From NCBI GenBank assembly GCA_012861695.1, contig JAAOOA010000033.1, positions 8,155,325 through 8,219,324 on the forward strand: a stretch of 64,000 bases of DNA. The letters are read 5' to 3'. The position numbers were made by a program, and so were the translations under genes. The stretch comes from Trematomus loennbergii. Lineage: Eukaryota > Chordata > Actinopteri > Perciformes > Nototheniidae. The notes below the pieces were generated by a model, which saw only the letters and a program-made list of their open reading frames with translations, did not search any database and was not told the DNA's origin. Shown here piece after piece: positions 13,010 to 24,650 of the stretch (position 1 is the stretch's first letter; every line of letters starts with the position of its first letter).

Positions 13010-16000
13010 TTATGAAGCGGTCACATTGGATTTCCCAGGCACAGGTGAACCAGATTGGGTCGTGTTGTGGACCTGACTGAGTGTGTTTCTGTCCTCGGTG
13101 GGTCTGGAGGGCTGCAGCAGGGGTCCTTCAGCTGTGGTAGGCCATGCCGGGGTTGGTGGTGGTGTGGTGGTGGTAACCTCCAGGTCGTCCGATTGGCTGA
13201 GAGAGCATGTACTTGCAAAGCTGCTGCACAGCCCCCCCCAGTGCTGCTCACACTGTCCGCGCAGCTGCTGGCCGACCCACAGCCTGACGTCTTCCCCGCA
13301 CTTCAACAGGAAGTTCATCAGCTCCACATACGGTCTGATGAGACACAAGAGACAAATGTTTGCGTTTATCCAACTTTTCAACACAGACTTTCAGAAGAAC
13401 ACTACCTAAAGCTAGACTCTTTCACAGTAGCTATGACTTATCATGAAAGGGAAAACACAGGCTATGGCAGTGAGCCGGCATGTACAATACCGGACTCTGA
13501 AACTGAAGCAGCTAAATGGAATTCAGTCATCACCTTTTTTAAATATTTACCACTGTGCTTTTCATACTGTGAGAGGGAAAAAAAGTCTGGGCCAACAAGC
13601 GAGAAACAACTAACATGAAAAAAGTCCTAGTATAGCATGTCATAAAATATATATTTAAAAATAATTCCTCGTAATGTATATGGAAAAAATAATACTATTA
13701 GTCAAAGTATAGTTTCAAAAAGAAAGAATCATGATGTATATATAAAAAGTATTTCCTAATTTATTCATTTTAGATCAAAGTATAGTATGTGATAAAAAAA
13801 TATTTTAAAGTCGTAGTATATAAAAAGTATGAAAGAGTATGTAAGTATGAAAGACATAGTATAGTATGTTTTAAAAACATCATATAGTATGTCTATGAGT
13901 ATTGTAGCAGATGATGTTATTAAAACTGCATTAAGCAATCATAGCATAACAAGTATGATATAAAGAAGTTAAAAAAAAATACAGTTTGCTATGTATAGAA
14001 GGTCTTACAAAATGTAATTGATGTTAAATTATAGTATGTGTTAAAAAATATCATTCCAAAGTCATTGTATATAAAGTAAATCGTAAGAAAGATCAATCCA
14101 AAAGACAGTATACATTTCAAAACAATTTCAGTTTGTAAAATAAGTGTTTTACTTTTGTGATAAAATGACTGAAATGTACCCTAAAATGTAGTGTAACAGT
14201 TACTCTTAAGACTTTTTTCCTTTGGATGATGATAAAAGTCAAGAGATTATTTTCAGTGTGTGTGTGTGTGTGTGTCTCACCCCGGGGGGAACATGAGGTG
14301 GAACTGCACCAGGCTGCCCATGGTGTCCATGTGGTCTCTCAGCGCCAGGCAGAGCTGGTGTTTGGAGTAGCATTCCCTCTGCAGCGAGAACACCATCTCC
14401 CTCACCGCGGAGCACCGGCGGCTCACACAGCTGAAGCGCTGCCGCAGGCCCAGAGCCATGCAGCGCAACGCATCCTTCACAAAGGACTTACCCTGGGAGG
14501 AGGAGGAGGAGGAGGAGGAGGAGGAGGAGGAATCAGTTTCAATGCAGCAAGGCATTGCACTTACAACTACAATAAGCATGTGTAGATGCTTATTGTAGTT
14601 GTAAGCGCAATAAGCATGTATAGATGGCCCATTCAATGAAATGATTTAACATATAAATCCTGTTCCAGTGTGCTTTTTATTCTTTTCATCTTTAAAAGTC
14701 AGTAGGATGCAGGAAAATGTCTCAACCTGCCCCCCTGGGATTGGTCATTTGAAATGCTCCCTATTTCTGAGGTCTCAAGGTTGGCAAGTATGGTTCTTTG
14801 TATTTTTGGTGTCATGGTGGCTCCCACTAAATTTGCATTAATTTAATGGAAGACCTTATTTCAATGCAGCCAATCAAATTTGGCAAAAAGCAGTAACGTC
14901 ACTGCTTTACAGCACAAGAGCCACAGAGATTGAACAACAACCAACATTGGCTTTCCTGCTGAAGTGTTCTCGCTTATTTACACATCCAACAGTCCCACAG
15001 GAAACGTATCATTGTTTTGAAGTCAAGTTTCTGGCCACCTACTGAGCCTATAATATTCTCTCCTATTGAGCTTTGTGAATAGTCTTTACCAGCTCCTGAG
15101 GACAATATCTGTCTCTTTAGCTGCTGACTGCTCCACTATAGTCACCAGCTAGATATTAGCTTTGTCTGTCTCAAGTTTGCTGTTGAGCAAGTAGTGTTTA
15201 TTGGAATGTTTGTACAGCCTTTGAGTTAAAACAGCTGTCTTCTGCAGCTTAAAAATATACTGATAGAGTGGTGTGAGTAAACCCTAACCCTAATAAAGTG
15301 AAGTTGCGGGTCGAACAGCTCAACCATGAGCTGAAATTTACCATGAATATACGTCAAAGTGAGGGGTGAGGCAGATTCTCTTTAGATGTATTCCTACGAG
15401 GGACTTCTTTTGTAATGTAATTTTTTTTTTTATTGTAAAAATACTGATTATAGCTATGTCCACAAAGGCACACATTCACCATGATATTAGCATTTAAATA
15501 TATTCTGCTATTGTTTGTTACTGTATTTAACATCCAGTTAAAGGTGGGGTAGGTAAGTTTGAGAAACCGGCTCGAGATACACTTTTTGTTATATTCCATG
15601 GAATGCTCTTAAAGGTGGGTTAGGTAATTTTGGAGAAACCAGCTCGAGTGCGCTAGAATTTGAAAGTACGCAGCCGAAAAAAATCTGCCTCTTCCTTACA
15701 GAGCCCCTCCTCCAACACACACGAACGCGCACATGACCAATGAGGGCACGAGATAAGTTTGTGCATGAGATGGAAGGTAGGCCATCCAGTTATTTTAGCC
15801 GGGCCGGCTAAAATGATTGGTCGTGCTTTTTACAGCGCTACGGCTTCCACAAATGAATTTTTCTTATGTGTATTTTCAAATTCTAGCGCACTCGAGCTGG
15901 TTTCTCCAAAATTACCTACCCCGCCTTTAACTCGATGCTGACAGATCCTTGGTGAACATCATCCACTCTGCGATCATGCTGGAGACACATGAAGACTTAC

Positions 16001-18318
16001 ATAATTCCCTCATGTACTTCTATTCTAGTAAAGTAGACACACTGTTCCCTCTCTCATTTCACTTCCCCTCTCAGTTTGTTCTGTATCCAGTGCCACCATG
16101 CATAACTATACATACACCTTATATAGCAAACATTTTCACAAATGACTGTAATGACTGATGGGATTAAATTAAATAAAAACATGTATCCCAATATGTCTCA
16201 TCTAATCTCGCTTTAAGATGCTGTTGGACCCAGTTTCAGACTATGTCATCTAGTTCAGATGGGGTCAAACGGTAAACAATTACTCCTAATAAGTGTGTGT
16301 TGAGGTGTCTGTGTGTCCTCCTCCCACCTGTGAGTCGTAGCGCCCGGCGTTGTGCAGCAGAGTGAGACAGATTTGGTGCAGACCTTGGATTTCACAGGAG
16401 TTGTTGTTGAAACACTGAAAATTCCACAGCCAACATCCCCTGAACTCAGCAGACAACTCTGAATTTCCGCTGAGAGAGAAAAGAGAGTTGTGTGAACATA
16501 CAGTGATACCACAGAAATAAGTGAGTCTTCAAAATCACATTTGCTACTGTGTCTCTTATATGTAACTGTGATGTTATATCTCTCACAGGCTCCGCCCTCT
16601 ACTGGACTCTATGGGTACTCCCCTCGATCCTATCATGCAAGCATTCATCCACTGAGACATTCTAGACGTAGCCGCCCCCTGGGCGGGCCTACCTGAATGC
16701 GCGCGCATCTCACCGCATAAAAGGAGGCCTCGCCTCCTTACTGTCATCCCTTTCTCTTCAGCAAGGCAGTGAGATACAACTGAGTGAAGAGAGACGGACT
16801 CCATAGAGGGCGACGACCCCCACTGTCGGTGCATCGAGTGCCTGGGGTCCGACCACACGGCGACCAATCTGGGCCCGCTTGCAGTCTGCAGCGCCTGCCA
16901 GCTAATTCCTCGCCCCGGCCGCCATCAACGGCTGGCGCAGTTCGAGGGTTTCTACGTCTCGCCGGTGGAGGACCCAGAGCTCGACTTGGTGGAGATGGAG
17001 GACCTCGAGGAGGGAGTGCCCTTCGTGTTCGCCATTCCAGCGGACCGGGCGGGTCCGAGCGTGGGAGCGGGACAACGATTACGACACCTCGTCGTCTGGG
17101 ATTTCCGGCGACCGCCAGGAAAGCCAACAGCACGGCGACGGTGATGACTATGTGTAGGCTTGCCGCTCCCCCCACCGTTGCCACCGAGGCCGGTGAGCCG
17201 CCTGCGTCAGGGCTTCTACAGCCCGGCCCGGCCTTCGTTTCACCCCCCCTGCCAGACATCTGGCGGTGTGTGGAGGCCACGTGGCAGCAGCCACTGAGAA
17301 CGAAGGCTCCGGTGGCTACTTGGGCTGGAATCCTCAGAGTGGAGGGCCACTCGGACACGGAGTGTCCCGGTGTGCCCCCACTGGATGAAAGCCTAGCGGC
17401 CCATCTGCTTCCGCAGACAGCCGGGTGGGCAGAGGGGAGAAGGCCCCTGCCCCCACTGTCGCGTGACCGCGAGATGCTTGAGTATCTGGATAAGATATTC
17501 AGGCTCTGGGCGCAGATGGCGGCGGTGGCCAGTAATCTAGGTGTGTAGGGAGTGTCGCTGATTTCCCCTCAGCAGGACACTCCCGCCCCCCCGCCTGAGG
17601 ACGGGAGTGATTATTCAGACCGCTGCGTGGGCCAGATGAATAATCTGGTCCACGGTATGCGAGTGATGGCCCTGACCACCGTGGCGTCGCGTCACGTGTG
17701 GCTAGGTTTGACCGCACTGACCAGGAAAGACCGAGACGATCTCCTTGGGGCCCCGTTGCAACGGAAGGGCTCTTCGGATCGATATCCTCGGTCACCCAAC
17801 GCTTCAGTCGCCTGGAGGGAGAGAGGGCGCAGCTCAGCCGCATGCTGCCGTTGCTCGCCCTCAGGTCTCTCGCAGCGAGAGAGCGCCAGGCGGTGGTAAG
17901 GCGGAGAGGAGACGCCGGTTCAGAGCCCCTAGAGCTCCTGGCGTGCCCTCTGCCTCCGCGGTCCGTCATGAGGTACCGGCTCAGTACCAGCCCCCACGAG
18001 GACAGACTGACCGAACCCGACGGGCTCCCGCTATTCAGATGCTTGAGTGAAAGTAATCATTGTGCAGAAAAGTTGCCTTTATGTGTGTATATAATTATAT
18101 ATGTGACATTTCTAGATAATATTGTCGCATCAAGTAGCATTTTACTGTTGTAGACAAACACAGTTCTTCCCAAGTCTGCATATGGGAGTTTTATGGAGTT
18201 TTTGCTGTTTTATGTCTATACTTCGGGATGTTGCTGATGTTGATGTTGTGCAGGGAAAGGGGGGGGGGGGGGGGAGGGAATGTGCTTTGACAGGATCTAG
18301 CATTGAGTTACAGCCACC

Positions 18319-18370
<52 letters not shown>

Positions 18371-18402
18371 AGGAGAGGAGAGGGAGAGGGAGAGGAGAGG
18401 GA

Positions 18403-18489
<87 letters not shown>

Positions 18490-19210
18490 AGAGAGCCCTG
18501 CTGCACGGTGCGGGCAACGTCAGGCGGCCGTGTGGCATACTTTAACTGATTTTTACGATGCAATGAGATGCCCACATATTAATAACATGCTTCTTAAAGC
18601 GTACCTTTCACCTCACCTGACCGCAGATGCACAGTGGGAGCAGATGTATTACTCTGCAACAAAACTGTCAGGAATAATAAATGTATATGAAGCTACGTAT
18701 GCGTATCATAACTTGTTGATATGGCAGTGTCACTGCACATTGGGATCCAGAGGGAAACCACACATAAACTAGCCTATCCCAGAGATAAAGCAAGCCTAAA
18801 GAAGTGCTAAAGGTTTTAAAGGCATGCAAATCTAGTGCATGTGCAAAACACATTTGATGACATGCAAAAATGTCCCCAAAGCCTCCCAGATCTGTCAGAT
18901 TTTCAGTCAGACCAAATAAACATCCTGCAGAGATTGCTTTGGCATCCTTGCACATGCTTTGAATTCAATACTTTCTAACAATTAAAGGGCCAGTGACCCT
19001 GGGTGTTCTTCTGGAGACATGAGAACATTCTGGATTGTGTGACAGAGAGTGAAGGCAGGGGCACACCTGCTATTACAACTCACCTGTGCTCTGCGGGGAG
19101 AGGCGTCTCTTGGCCTGGCTCAGTTGTTTCTCCTGGACATCATGCAGCTCCATGGTCAGCACCTGTTGACAGGCCAGCAGCAGGAGGAATACCGCGGGGA
19201 AGTTCGCCAT
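13010..19210 (-). CDS. stc2: Stanniocalcin-2, four coding exons, with a one-base frame break in exon 2
   Basis: Exons on the minus strand: 19210-19084 (start and signal peptide), 16469-16328, 14492-14281, 13334-13010 (stop TAA). STC2 is a secreted, disulfide-linked homodimeric glycoprotein; mammalian STC2 inhibits the PAPP-A protease and affects calcium/phosphate balance and growth. The signal peptide is MANFPAVFLLLLACQQVLTM. Exon 2 begins EIQSCLLSSGDVGCGIF. Exon 3 has GKSFVKDALRCMALGLRQRF and REMVFSLQRECYSKHQLC. Exon 4 has PYVELMNFLLKCGEDV and QCEQHWGGLCSSF, then a low-complexity tail with NTT and NVT sequons. Exon 2 is 142 nt where phase needs 143: near 16416-16423 one base is missing (attttcagtg), after which the +1 frame restores the conserved Cys-rich sequence with an NNNS sequon. 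With that base the protein would be about 268 aa (human 302). A sequencing error is more likely than a pseudogene because all other exons and splice sites are intact. Confidence 0.92.
13621..14110. repeat. Degenerate AT-rich 'agtatagtatgt' repeat, stc2 intron 3
   Basis: Words such as tagtatagcatgtcataaaa, aagtatagtatgtgataaaa, catagtatagtatgtt and ttatagtatgtgttaaaaaa recur at irregular 30-90 bp spacing. This looks like an old tandem or satellite-like repeat and shares words with 8176-8256 in bnip1. Confidence 0.6.
14256..14275 (-). repeat. (CA)n immediately downstream of the stc2 exon 3 donor
   Basis: On the minus strand the donor gtgaga at 14280 runs straight into a CA repeat. CA repeats near a donor are a known binding context for hnRNP L; any regulation here is inference. 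Confidence 0.8.
14495..14531 (-). repeat. (CCT)n forming the pyrimidine tract of the stc2 exon 3 acceptor
   Basis: GGA triplets on the plus strand are CCT triplets on the minus strand, running directly into the cccag acceptor at 14493. This is the same arrangement as at bnip1 exon 6. Confidence 0.85.
14560..14605. repeat. Perfect 20-bp inverted repeat with 6-nt loop, stc2 intron 2
   Basis: The left arm cttacaactacaataagcat (14560-14579) pairs perfectly with the right arm (14586-14605) across the loop gtgtag. Two more G-C pairs follow after one mismatch. Part of the right arm ('aagcgcaataagcatgtatagatg') is echoed just downstream. It could be a small palindromic element, a recent inverted duplication or an expressed hairpin. 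Confidence 0.85.
15538..15608 (+). mobile_element. Partial second left end of the TTAA-type MITE
   Basis: The segment starts ttaaaggtggggtaggtaag and continues gagaaaccggctcgaga, matching about 38 bp of the neighbouring MITE terminal repeat before diverging. It sits immediately before the complete copy, suggesting a solo end or one copy inserted into another. Confidence 0.7.
15609..15930. mobile_element. 322-bp non-autonomous DNA transposon (MITE), 57-bp TIRs, TTAA ends
   Basis: The left end begins ttaaaggtgggttaggtaat and the right end, in reverse complement, begins ttaaaggcggggtaggtaat. The two 57-bp arms (15609-15665 and 15874-15930) differ at only two positions. Both ends carry TTAA, the target site of piggyBac-type transposases. 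The interior (about 208 bp) has no ORF. It lies in stc2 intron 2. The superfamily is inferred from TTAA alone. Confidence 0.85.
16583..18047 (+). mobile_element. DIRS-like (tyrosine-recombinase) retrotransposon fragment with decayed gag-type ORF
   Basis: This roughly 1.45-kb segment is strikingly GC-rich compared with its AT-rich surroundings and lies antisense in stc2 intron 1. It begins with a presumptive terminal/promoter part (cgcataaaaggaggc) followed by a frame at about 16806-17150 with a Cys/His cluster (PHCRCIECLGSDH, then VCSACQ). Further pieces continue in other frames: PPLPDIWRCVEATWQQPL (about 17250), PPLDESLAAHLLPQTAGW (about 17380) and HVWLGLTALTRKDRDDLLGA (about 17690), then GLFGSISSVTQRFSRLE. 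This order (Cys motif, 'PPxDESxAAHL', 'HxWLxLT', 'GLFG..V..RF') matches, from memory, gag-like ORFs of fish DIRS/Ngaro-type elements. The frame changes several times and no reverse transcriptase or recombinase is present. Boundaries are approximate. Confidence 0.65.
18258..18276 (+). repeat. Poly-G run
   Basis: A nearly pure G run of more than 15 bases, interrupted once by A; a possible G-quadruplex and a likely position of sequencing error. Confidence 0.9.
18324..18496 (+). repeat. (GA)n microsatellite, about 170 bp, stc2 intron 1
   Basis: A purine-only tract of GA repeats with GGA and GGGA interruptions in its first half. On the stc2 sense strand it is a long (CT)n pyrimidine tract. Confidence 0.97.
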
Positions 19211-19626
19211 ATTTAGTTCAGCTAGTCACAGCTTTAGAAAGGAATTTTTGTTTGCGTTATAGGTTACAGCACGATAGTCTTGCAGAGGAGTTTCCACTAT
19301 AAAGTACGACCGGGGCATGAAGGCTGAAATATATAACACGAGCACGAGCGTGGCGCGTTCACGTTTGTCTCCACCTATCATAGCGCAACCCTGTGAACGA
19401 GCGTCAAACTGGAACCAAAACTGTATTATTGGTAGAAGGAAAAAAAACATTATTAGAAACAGATATTTTGTTCTGAAAAATAGTCTGGTTTAGTTTAACA
19501 ACGTATAATTCAATGCTGCTTTAATATTCAAAATTGCTCTTATAAGGTCTTCCTGTTACTCTGCAGTATGCAGGGTTACGTGAAGGTCAACCACTCAAGA
19601 CATCCACACTCAATTAACCCGACAGC

Positions 19627-19676
<50 letters not shown>

Positions 19677-22535
19677 GTGTGTGTGTGTGTGTGTGTGTGT
19701 GTGTTGTGTGTGTTTCTTTGAGGGTTAGCAGCTGCTTTCCTGGCAGGGAAACGTGCAGTGAGGAACGTCTCAGGAGCACCCGCCCGAAAGAGTGTGTGAA
19801 GGGGGTCAGGTTTGACAAATTGTTATAATGCTACATTCCATACACTGAATGTATTTTACATCACATTTTTCTGACATGTTCATATAAATAAGCTTATAAT
19901 ATTCTTATACACACGGACACAGTTTATATATATAGATATGTCTCCTGTCAAAATGTTTATAATACTGATGTATATTTCTGCTATCTAGATTATAGATGCT
20001 CACAATTTTTGTTGTGATTTCCACCAGCTGGTCTTATGGAAAGTCGTGTCTGATACTTCAGTTAAACACACCTTGCAAAAAAGCAAGTCTGGTTGAAAAG
20101 GTCTGTGATCAAATAATATAACTGTGTGGCCAAATCTCTACGGGATATGACACACAAAAAAAACTTGCAACATTTTACTTTTAGATTATTATAACTGTTC
20201 AGACAATTGGTGAGCTAGAAGGGTCACATCAAAGAGAAACAGGTTTGTGTTGTGAGTCCAAGGTGAGATAAGCTTTGTTTTTTTCTTTGTGAAGCATTCA
20301 ATCTCGCAGCCTAGTTGTTGTGGTTATGTTTTGACTCATAACAGCCATGACCTCTGACCCCTGACAACTACAAAGAGACAGACCAGTCATGTGGCATCAT
20401 GACCACATAACGGTGGGCTGTCAATCCGCAGTCAAAAAAATACACAATTCCTTGCTACATGGTTTAGAACAAGAGGTCAAGGTGCGATGCCAGAGTGGGT
20501 TGTGTGTGTGTGTGTGTGTGTGTCCATGCAGGGGCCCAGTGAGGGAAGACCTTCTCTTATAGGGGGGCTGATGTTTGGACGTCTTTTGGACTTTTTTCCC
20601 CTGACCTTTCCTGCTCGATTTGTCTCATCATGCTCAAAACAACATCCCACAGCTTCCCTCACACAACCCCTGCTGACCACCCACGCAATGACCCTTCACC
20701 CCGACATGAACACACTCACATGTCCAAAATCACAGACAAATGCACATAGACACCACTGTGCAAACAGTACACATGGAGGACCCTCTCTCTTGATCATGTC
20801 GTAAACATCATGCATGCCTCTGGATGTTTCTGTGTGCATAGATCATGTTCATCCAGTGTCTGCTTTAAAGGAGGAAACATTACTATAACCTTTGGGTTTA
20901 TGAACTCTGATCTGTTGACTGTTTTGCCCTTGTGTTTTCAGATCACTGGACCTAGACTAGACTTCAATGACCATATTGCTGGTTTTCTATGAGTTTACTT
21001 ATAAGTTCCCACACAAAGAACACATGCAGATAGTCTTTTGTGCTGATGTTCTAACATATTCAGTTCAATGGAAGTATATGTGTTTGTGTGACATTTTTTG
21101 AACATCTCTAATGCATAATTTCTTGGGTTTAAAGTTCATCGCAACAGCTTATTTAGTTACCTTTTTTGATAACATATTCATCCAATGTTTCAATTTGTTC
21201 AGTATAATCCTTAAAGCATATTCTACACAAACACATAGTAAACAAAAGACGTATAGGGCAGATTTACAAACACCCTCGTTGACACATATTTTGGAAAATT
21301 GTGGATCAGTCTCCTGCCAAAAAACAAGTGGTTGAATCAATAAAGTTACGCAAGCTTTAAACACACATACATGCTTAAAGAACGTTGTGCATTCCTCTGC
21401 AGGGTCGATTTTACAAACCAGAATAAACACAAATAGCTGGAGTGTAAGTCTCCCGTCCTGACATGGCAGTCTGTCAGTGGCTCATACAAAAGGTACCGAG
21501 TCACTCATCACTCAACTAAGTCATGACTTCCACGTGTACACCTTCTCATAATAAAACAGTTATTGTAGGATCTCAAATATGTGGATAGGACATTTGTATG
21601 TTTCTGGGGTCGGAATCAGGGGGTTTGCCTCTAAATATAATCTTAGGATTACTTTTTGGCAGATTCAGTGTTTTAAAGGGAAAAACAACCCCACCTAGTG
21701 GTACTATTTTATGATTATCTGCTCTGGTTCTTGTCTCACGCTTAGGACATAAATGGCTGTGGCTTGCTACTGCTCCGCTTAACAAACAGCTTTGAATACA
21801 TCAGGGTATCTTTACTAATAAAAGCACAGGAACTACAAACTGGAACAATAAGAACAGTGAGACATAGGGGAATATGATTTCACCTGTGTTTAGTAAATCA
21901 CATAGGATGCACAAACATTGCTACTACATACATACACTAAAAAGAAACAACTCTAGATACTGATCAAAAAATATTTACTTCAATGTTTTTCAATAATTCA
22001 ATTTGACTTAGAATGAAACTACTGGATCTTCTTCCTCCTAACTGAAACCAGCCCATCAACTTCACTCGTCATCTGAATCATTTCAGTTAAACAAGTCAAC
22101 ATGTTAACTAAGGAACATGTCTATACACACACAAACTGGGTGAGTAAGAAATCTGTATTCAACCTACTTAAGTAAAAACGTGATTGGCACATAAAGAAAT
22201 TATTATCCAGACTTGTCCCTTTTTTCTTCTTATGCACAAAGCCCCGCGGTACAGTTAGAGTGCATCGCGTTTTTTCCGACTCCTTCAGCAGTAGCCTTGT
22301 GCAGCACTGACAGGACATGTCACAACATCACATGCTGAAAATGTTGAATGCAGAAACATTCCTGACTCCAGTCCGTTGCAAAAAAACTATCCCTGTTGGT
22401 CTTCTTCATCCTCCTTATGTCTGATGCTGCACCTTTCAAAAAGCTAACACACACCTGAAGCAAAGATGAAAAATAGATTTCTTAACTGAACTTGTTCTTG
22501 ACCTTACAGAGTACTTAATTTTTGTTAAATGGACC
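19211..22535. other. Intergenic: stc2 promoter side to bod1 3' flank
   Basis: Upstream of the stc2 start codon (reading leftwards from about 19210) there is no coding exon that I recognise. It contains a GT array at 19629-19713, a short GT run at about 20500-20523, and AT-rich DNA. The right end (about 21.9-22.5 kb) is probably bod1 3' UTR on the minus strand; I could not fix its poly(A) signal. Confidence 0.5.
19629..19713 (+). repeat. (GT)n microsatellite upstream of stc2
   Basis: A GT array with three phase slips (gtgtggtgtgtggtgtg and tgttgtg), about 420 bp upstream of the stc2 start codon. Confidence 0.95.
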
Positions 22536-23868
22536 TCAGGGGGTTTTGGGGCCAGAGGCAGGCGGGGCCTCCTGTAGTTCTGTCTGTTCAGACGGAGCAG
22601 AGTTACAACTCAAAGCGTTCTCCTCCCTCCTGTCCCCTGACAAGAAATCATGAATGGCAGTTTCTATATGCGGCCGGAAAGTGTGGTTCATCTTGGGGTC
22701 CACGACCTGAGTGATGATCCTGTCCACTCCAGACTCCAGCATACCAGATCTAGAAGAAAAGAAACACAAGATAGTAGTTAAAGAAACACAGTAATTTCAT
22801 AACAATTTGATTTTGAAGCTGCTCATGAAAAGTTGGTTAGGTATAGTCACAAAGTTAATAACAGTTTAATCTATCTATCTATATGAAGGACTTCAGAAAG
22901 CTGCTTCAGAACCATACATTAGTTTTTGATTAATATTACTGCTGCATTTATTTGTATTTTACTGCTGTAGATGTTTATGGTTAACAAACTGCTGGATAGT
23001 TTACTAGAGCAATGCCTCATAAAATCATCTCTTTACAGCTTATCCACAGAGTTTTTTAATCCCTACACAAGGAACTCTTTAACCGTCAGTTAATCACAAA
23101 CATTCGAATTTGTAGCTGTACAATGCACATTGTTATTCCTTTACAGTGTACACAGAGGGCAAGTAGTAGGTGACGGTAACACTCACTGAACAACACTCTG
23201 TCTCAGTCCGTTCCTCATCTGGTTCTTGTTGATGGACGGGTTCCAGTCCTGTGTGCTCAGGTTTGAAGTGACATAGTTGTCCACTTTCTGCCGCAGGTTC
23301 TGATAGGCAGGCTGGAAGAAAAAGGCAATGATTTAAACTTGGCCATTAAACACACACCTGTTCTGTCCAGTGGACAATATTCAGATGTAACATTTAATTT
23401 GACATAAACATAAAATACAATATACACAATGTAAGCTACTTTTCTATTTCTGCAGGCATTATTTAAGTCAAACCTAAATTGCAAACCACTTTAAAGCAAA
23501 AAGGGAACAGCATTTACATGTCATTTTTCAAAGATTTGCCTGCTTCCTACATTATCATTTTAATAGAGTCATCAATGCACTTCATAAGAACTCTTGCAGC
23601 GAGTCAATCAAATACTAGATATAGCTTCATACATATTCAATGTAATAACACTATTGAGCAATACAAGCTACAAATAGCTTTACGTCTGAAGTAATGTTGG
23701 GCATCATAGCACTGTTAGCTGGTGAGTTACCTTTGTATCAACGTCGGCGAGACAGTCCCGACGGAACTCATCAAAAAGCCCCCGGTTTTTCAGATGCTCC
23801 ACAATCATATTAATCAGCTGCGGGTCTCCGGGAGGCAGGTTGGCCGCGTTAGAGCTTCCCTCTGCCAT
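22536..23868 (-). CDS. bod1: BOD1, biorientation of chromosomes in cell division 1, three exons, intact
   Basis: Exons on the minus strand: 23868-23731, 23311-23187, 22749-22536 (stop TGA). GT-AG junctions and phases agree: 477 nt, 158 aa plus stop. The N-terminus [20 protein letters not shown] is followed by a helical region ([20 protein letters not shown]), then [20 protein letters not shown] and [20 protein letters not shown], all characteristic of the BOD1/FAM44 family (COMPASS Shg1-like fold). The known role is to bind and inhibit PP2A-B56 at centrosomes and kinetochores, protecting mitotic phosphorylations needed for chromosome biorientation. The tail after FLSGDRREE is short, polar and poorly conserved; human BOD1 is 185 aa. 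Its start codon faces htatsf1 across a compact intergenic promoter. Family assignment is firm; bod1 versus a paralogue rests on length and on the neighbour stc2. Confidence 0.93.
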
Positions 23869-24303
23869 GACAAACAGAAGACGTATAACTTCTAATTTAC
23901 TTAGCTTACCTGCTAACTTGAAATCTAGCCAGTTGTGCCAGTGGCGCTTGTTTTCCTTACAAGACGTGCGGCAGGCGGAGTGATCGCGCGTTGCATGTAC
24001 ACTTTCTATTGAGCGGGGCGGTTGCTACGGTGAAAAGGTAGATGCTGTTTTACAAATCGAGCGCTTCTTTCCCAGTTGTCACGCATGTGCATTGGAACAT
24101 TGACATCGGAAGTACTTCATTGAATCCCGAGTGGTGCAGGGTGAACGTTAGTTAGCGCGGAGCGATTAACGTTAATCTTGAATTAAAAATCAAACACACA
24201 GACCAAGTGTGTTTTATATTTGGGTATATACACGGCGAGAGTCTGTTTTGTTAACCGTCACAGCTACCAGCTTTTTAGATCGCCTGGACTATTGTTGTAA
24301 AAG
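23869..24303. promoter_or_regulatory. Presumptive bidirectional promoter, bod1 (-) / htatsf1 (+), with htatsf1 5' UTR exon
   Basis: Two housekeeping-type genes diverge here. The region is locally richer in CpG (for example gacgtgcggcaggcggagtg and gagcggggcggttgctacgg) and has no obvious TATA box. A likely non-coding first exon of htatsf1 ends at 24303 with donor gtaacg; the next acceptor, at 25139, opens directly onto the start codon. Promoter activity is inferred from position and composition. Confidence 0.55.
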
Positions 24304-24550
24304 GTAACGAAAGCTAACTAGCTATGTTTGCTAACATCAACTACATTCTACGTTACTTCAGAAGCAGAAGAACACGTTTTTTCATTACATTGTATTCATT
24401 TTTTTATGTAATTATAATAAGCATGGGTCTGTTAAGTGCCTTCATAACTCCAAAGCATTGATCTGTTTGCATCTCACACATGAATTACTACCACTGTACA
24501 GTATTTAATTGTTGTAATATGATTTTGTTTTGTTTTATGTCATATATTAT

Positions 24551-24650
24551 GTTGCATTGTTGGAGCCTGGGACTTAAACATTTCATTGCCATAACTACAC
24601 TGTTGCTATTGTACATATTACGATAAAGCCTTTGAATCTTGAATAAAGAT
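24551..24650 (+). repeat. Retroposon 3' tail in htatsf1 intron 1
   Basis: The segment gttggagcctgggacttaaa ... acgataaagcctttgaatctt gaataaag resembles a common teleost LINE 3' end ('...tgacaataaactttgaatcttgaat'). Recognition is from memory; the class is undetermined. Confidence 0.45.

Noticed and set aside
15283..15300. Two CCCTAA units resembling telomeric repeat
   Set aside because: Only two copies; too short to be an interstitial telomere.
16744..17358. 204-codon minus-strand frame in the GC-rich segment
   Set aside because: It is the antisense shadow of the DIRS-like gag fragment, a common effect in GC-rich DNA.
18122..18772. 216-codon frame rich in Arg-Glu at the GA repeat
   Set aside because: It is a shadow of the (GA)n array; the flanks show no coding character.
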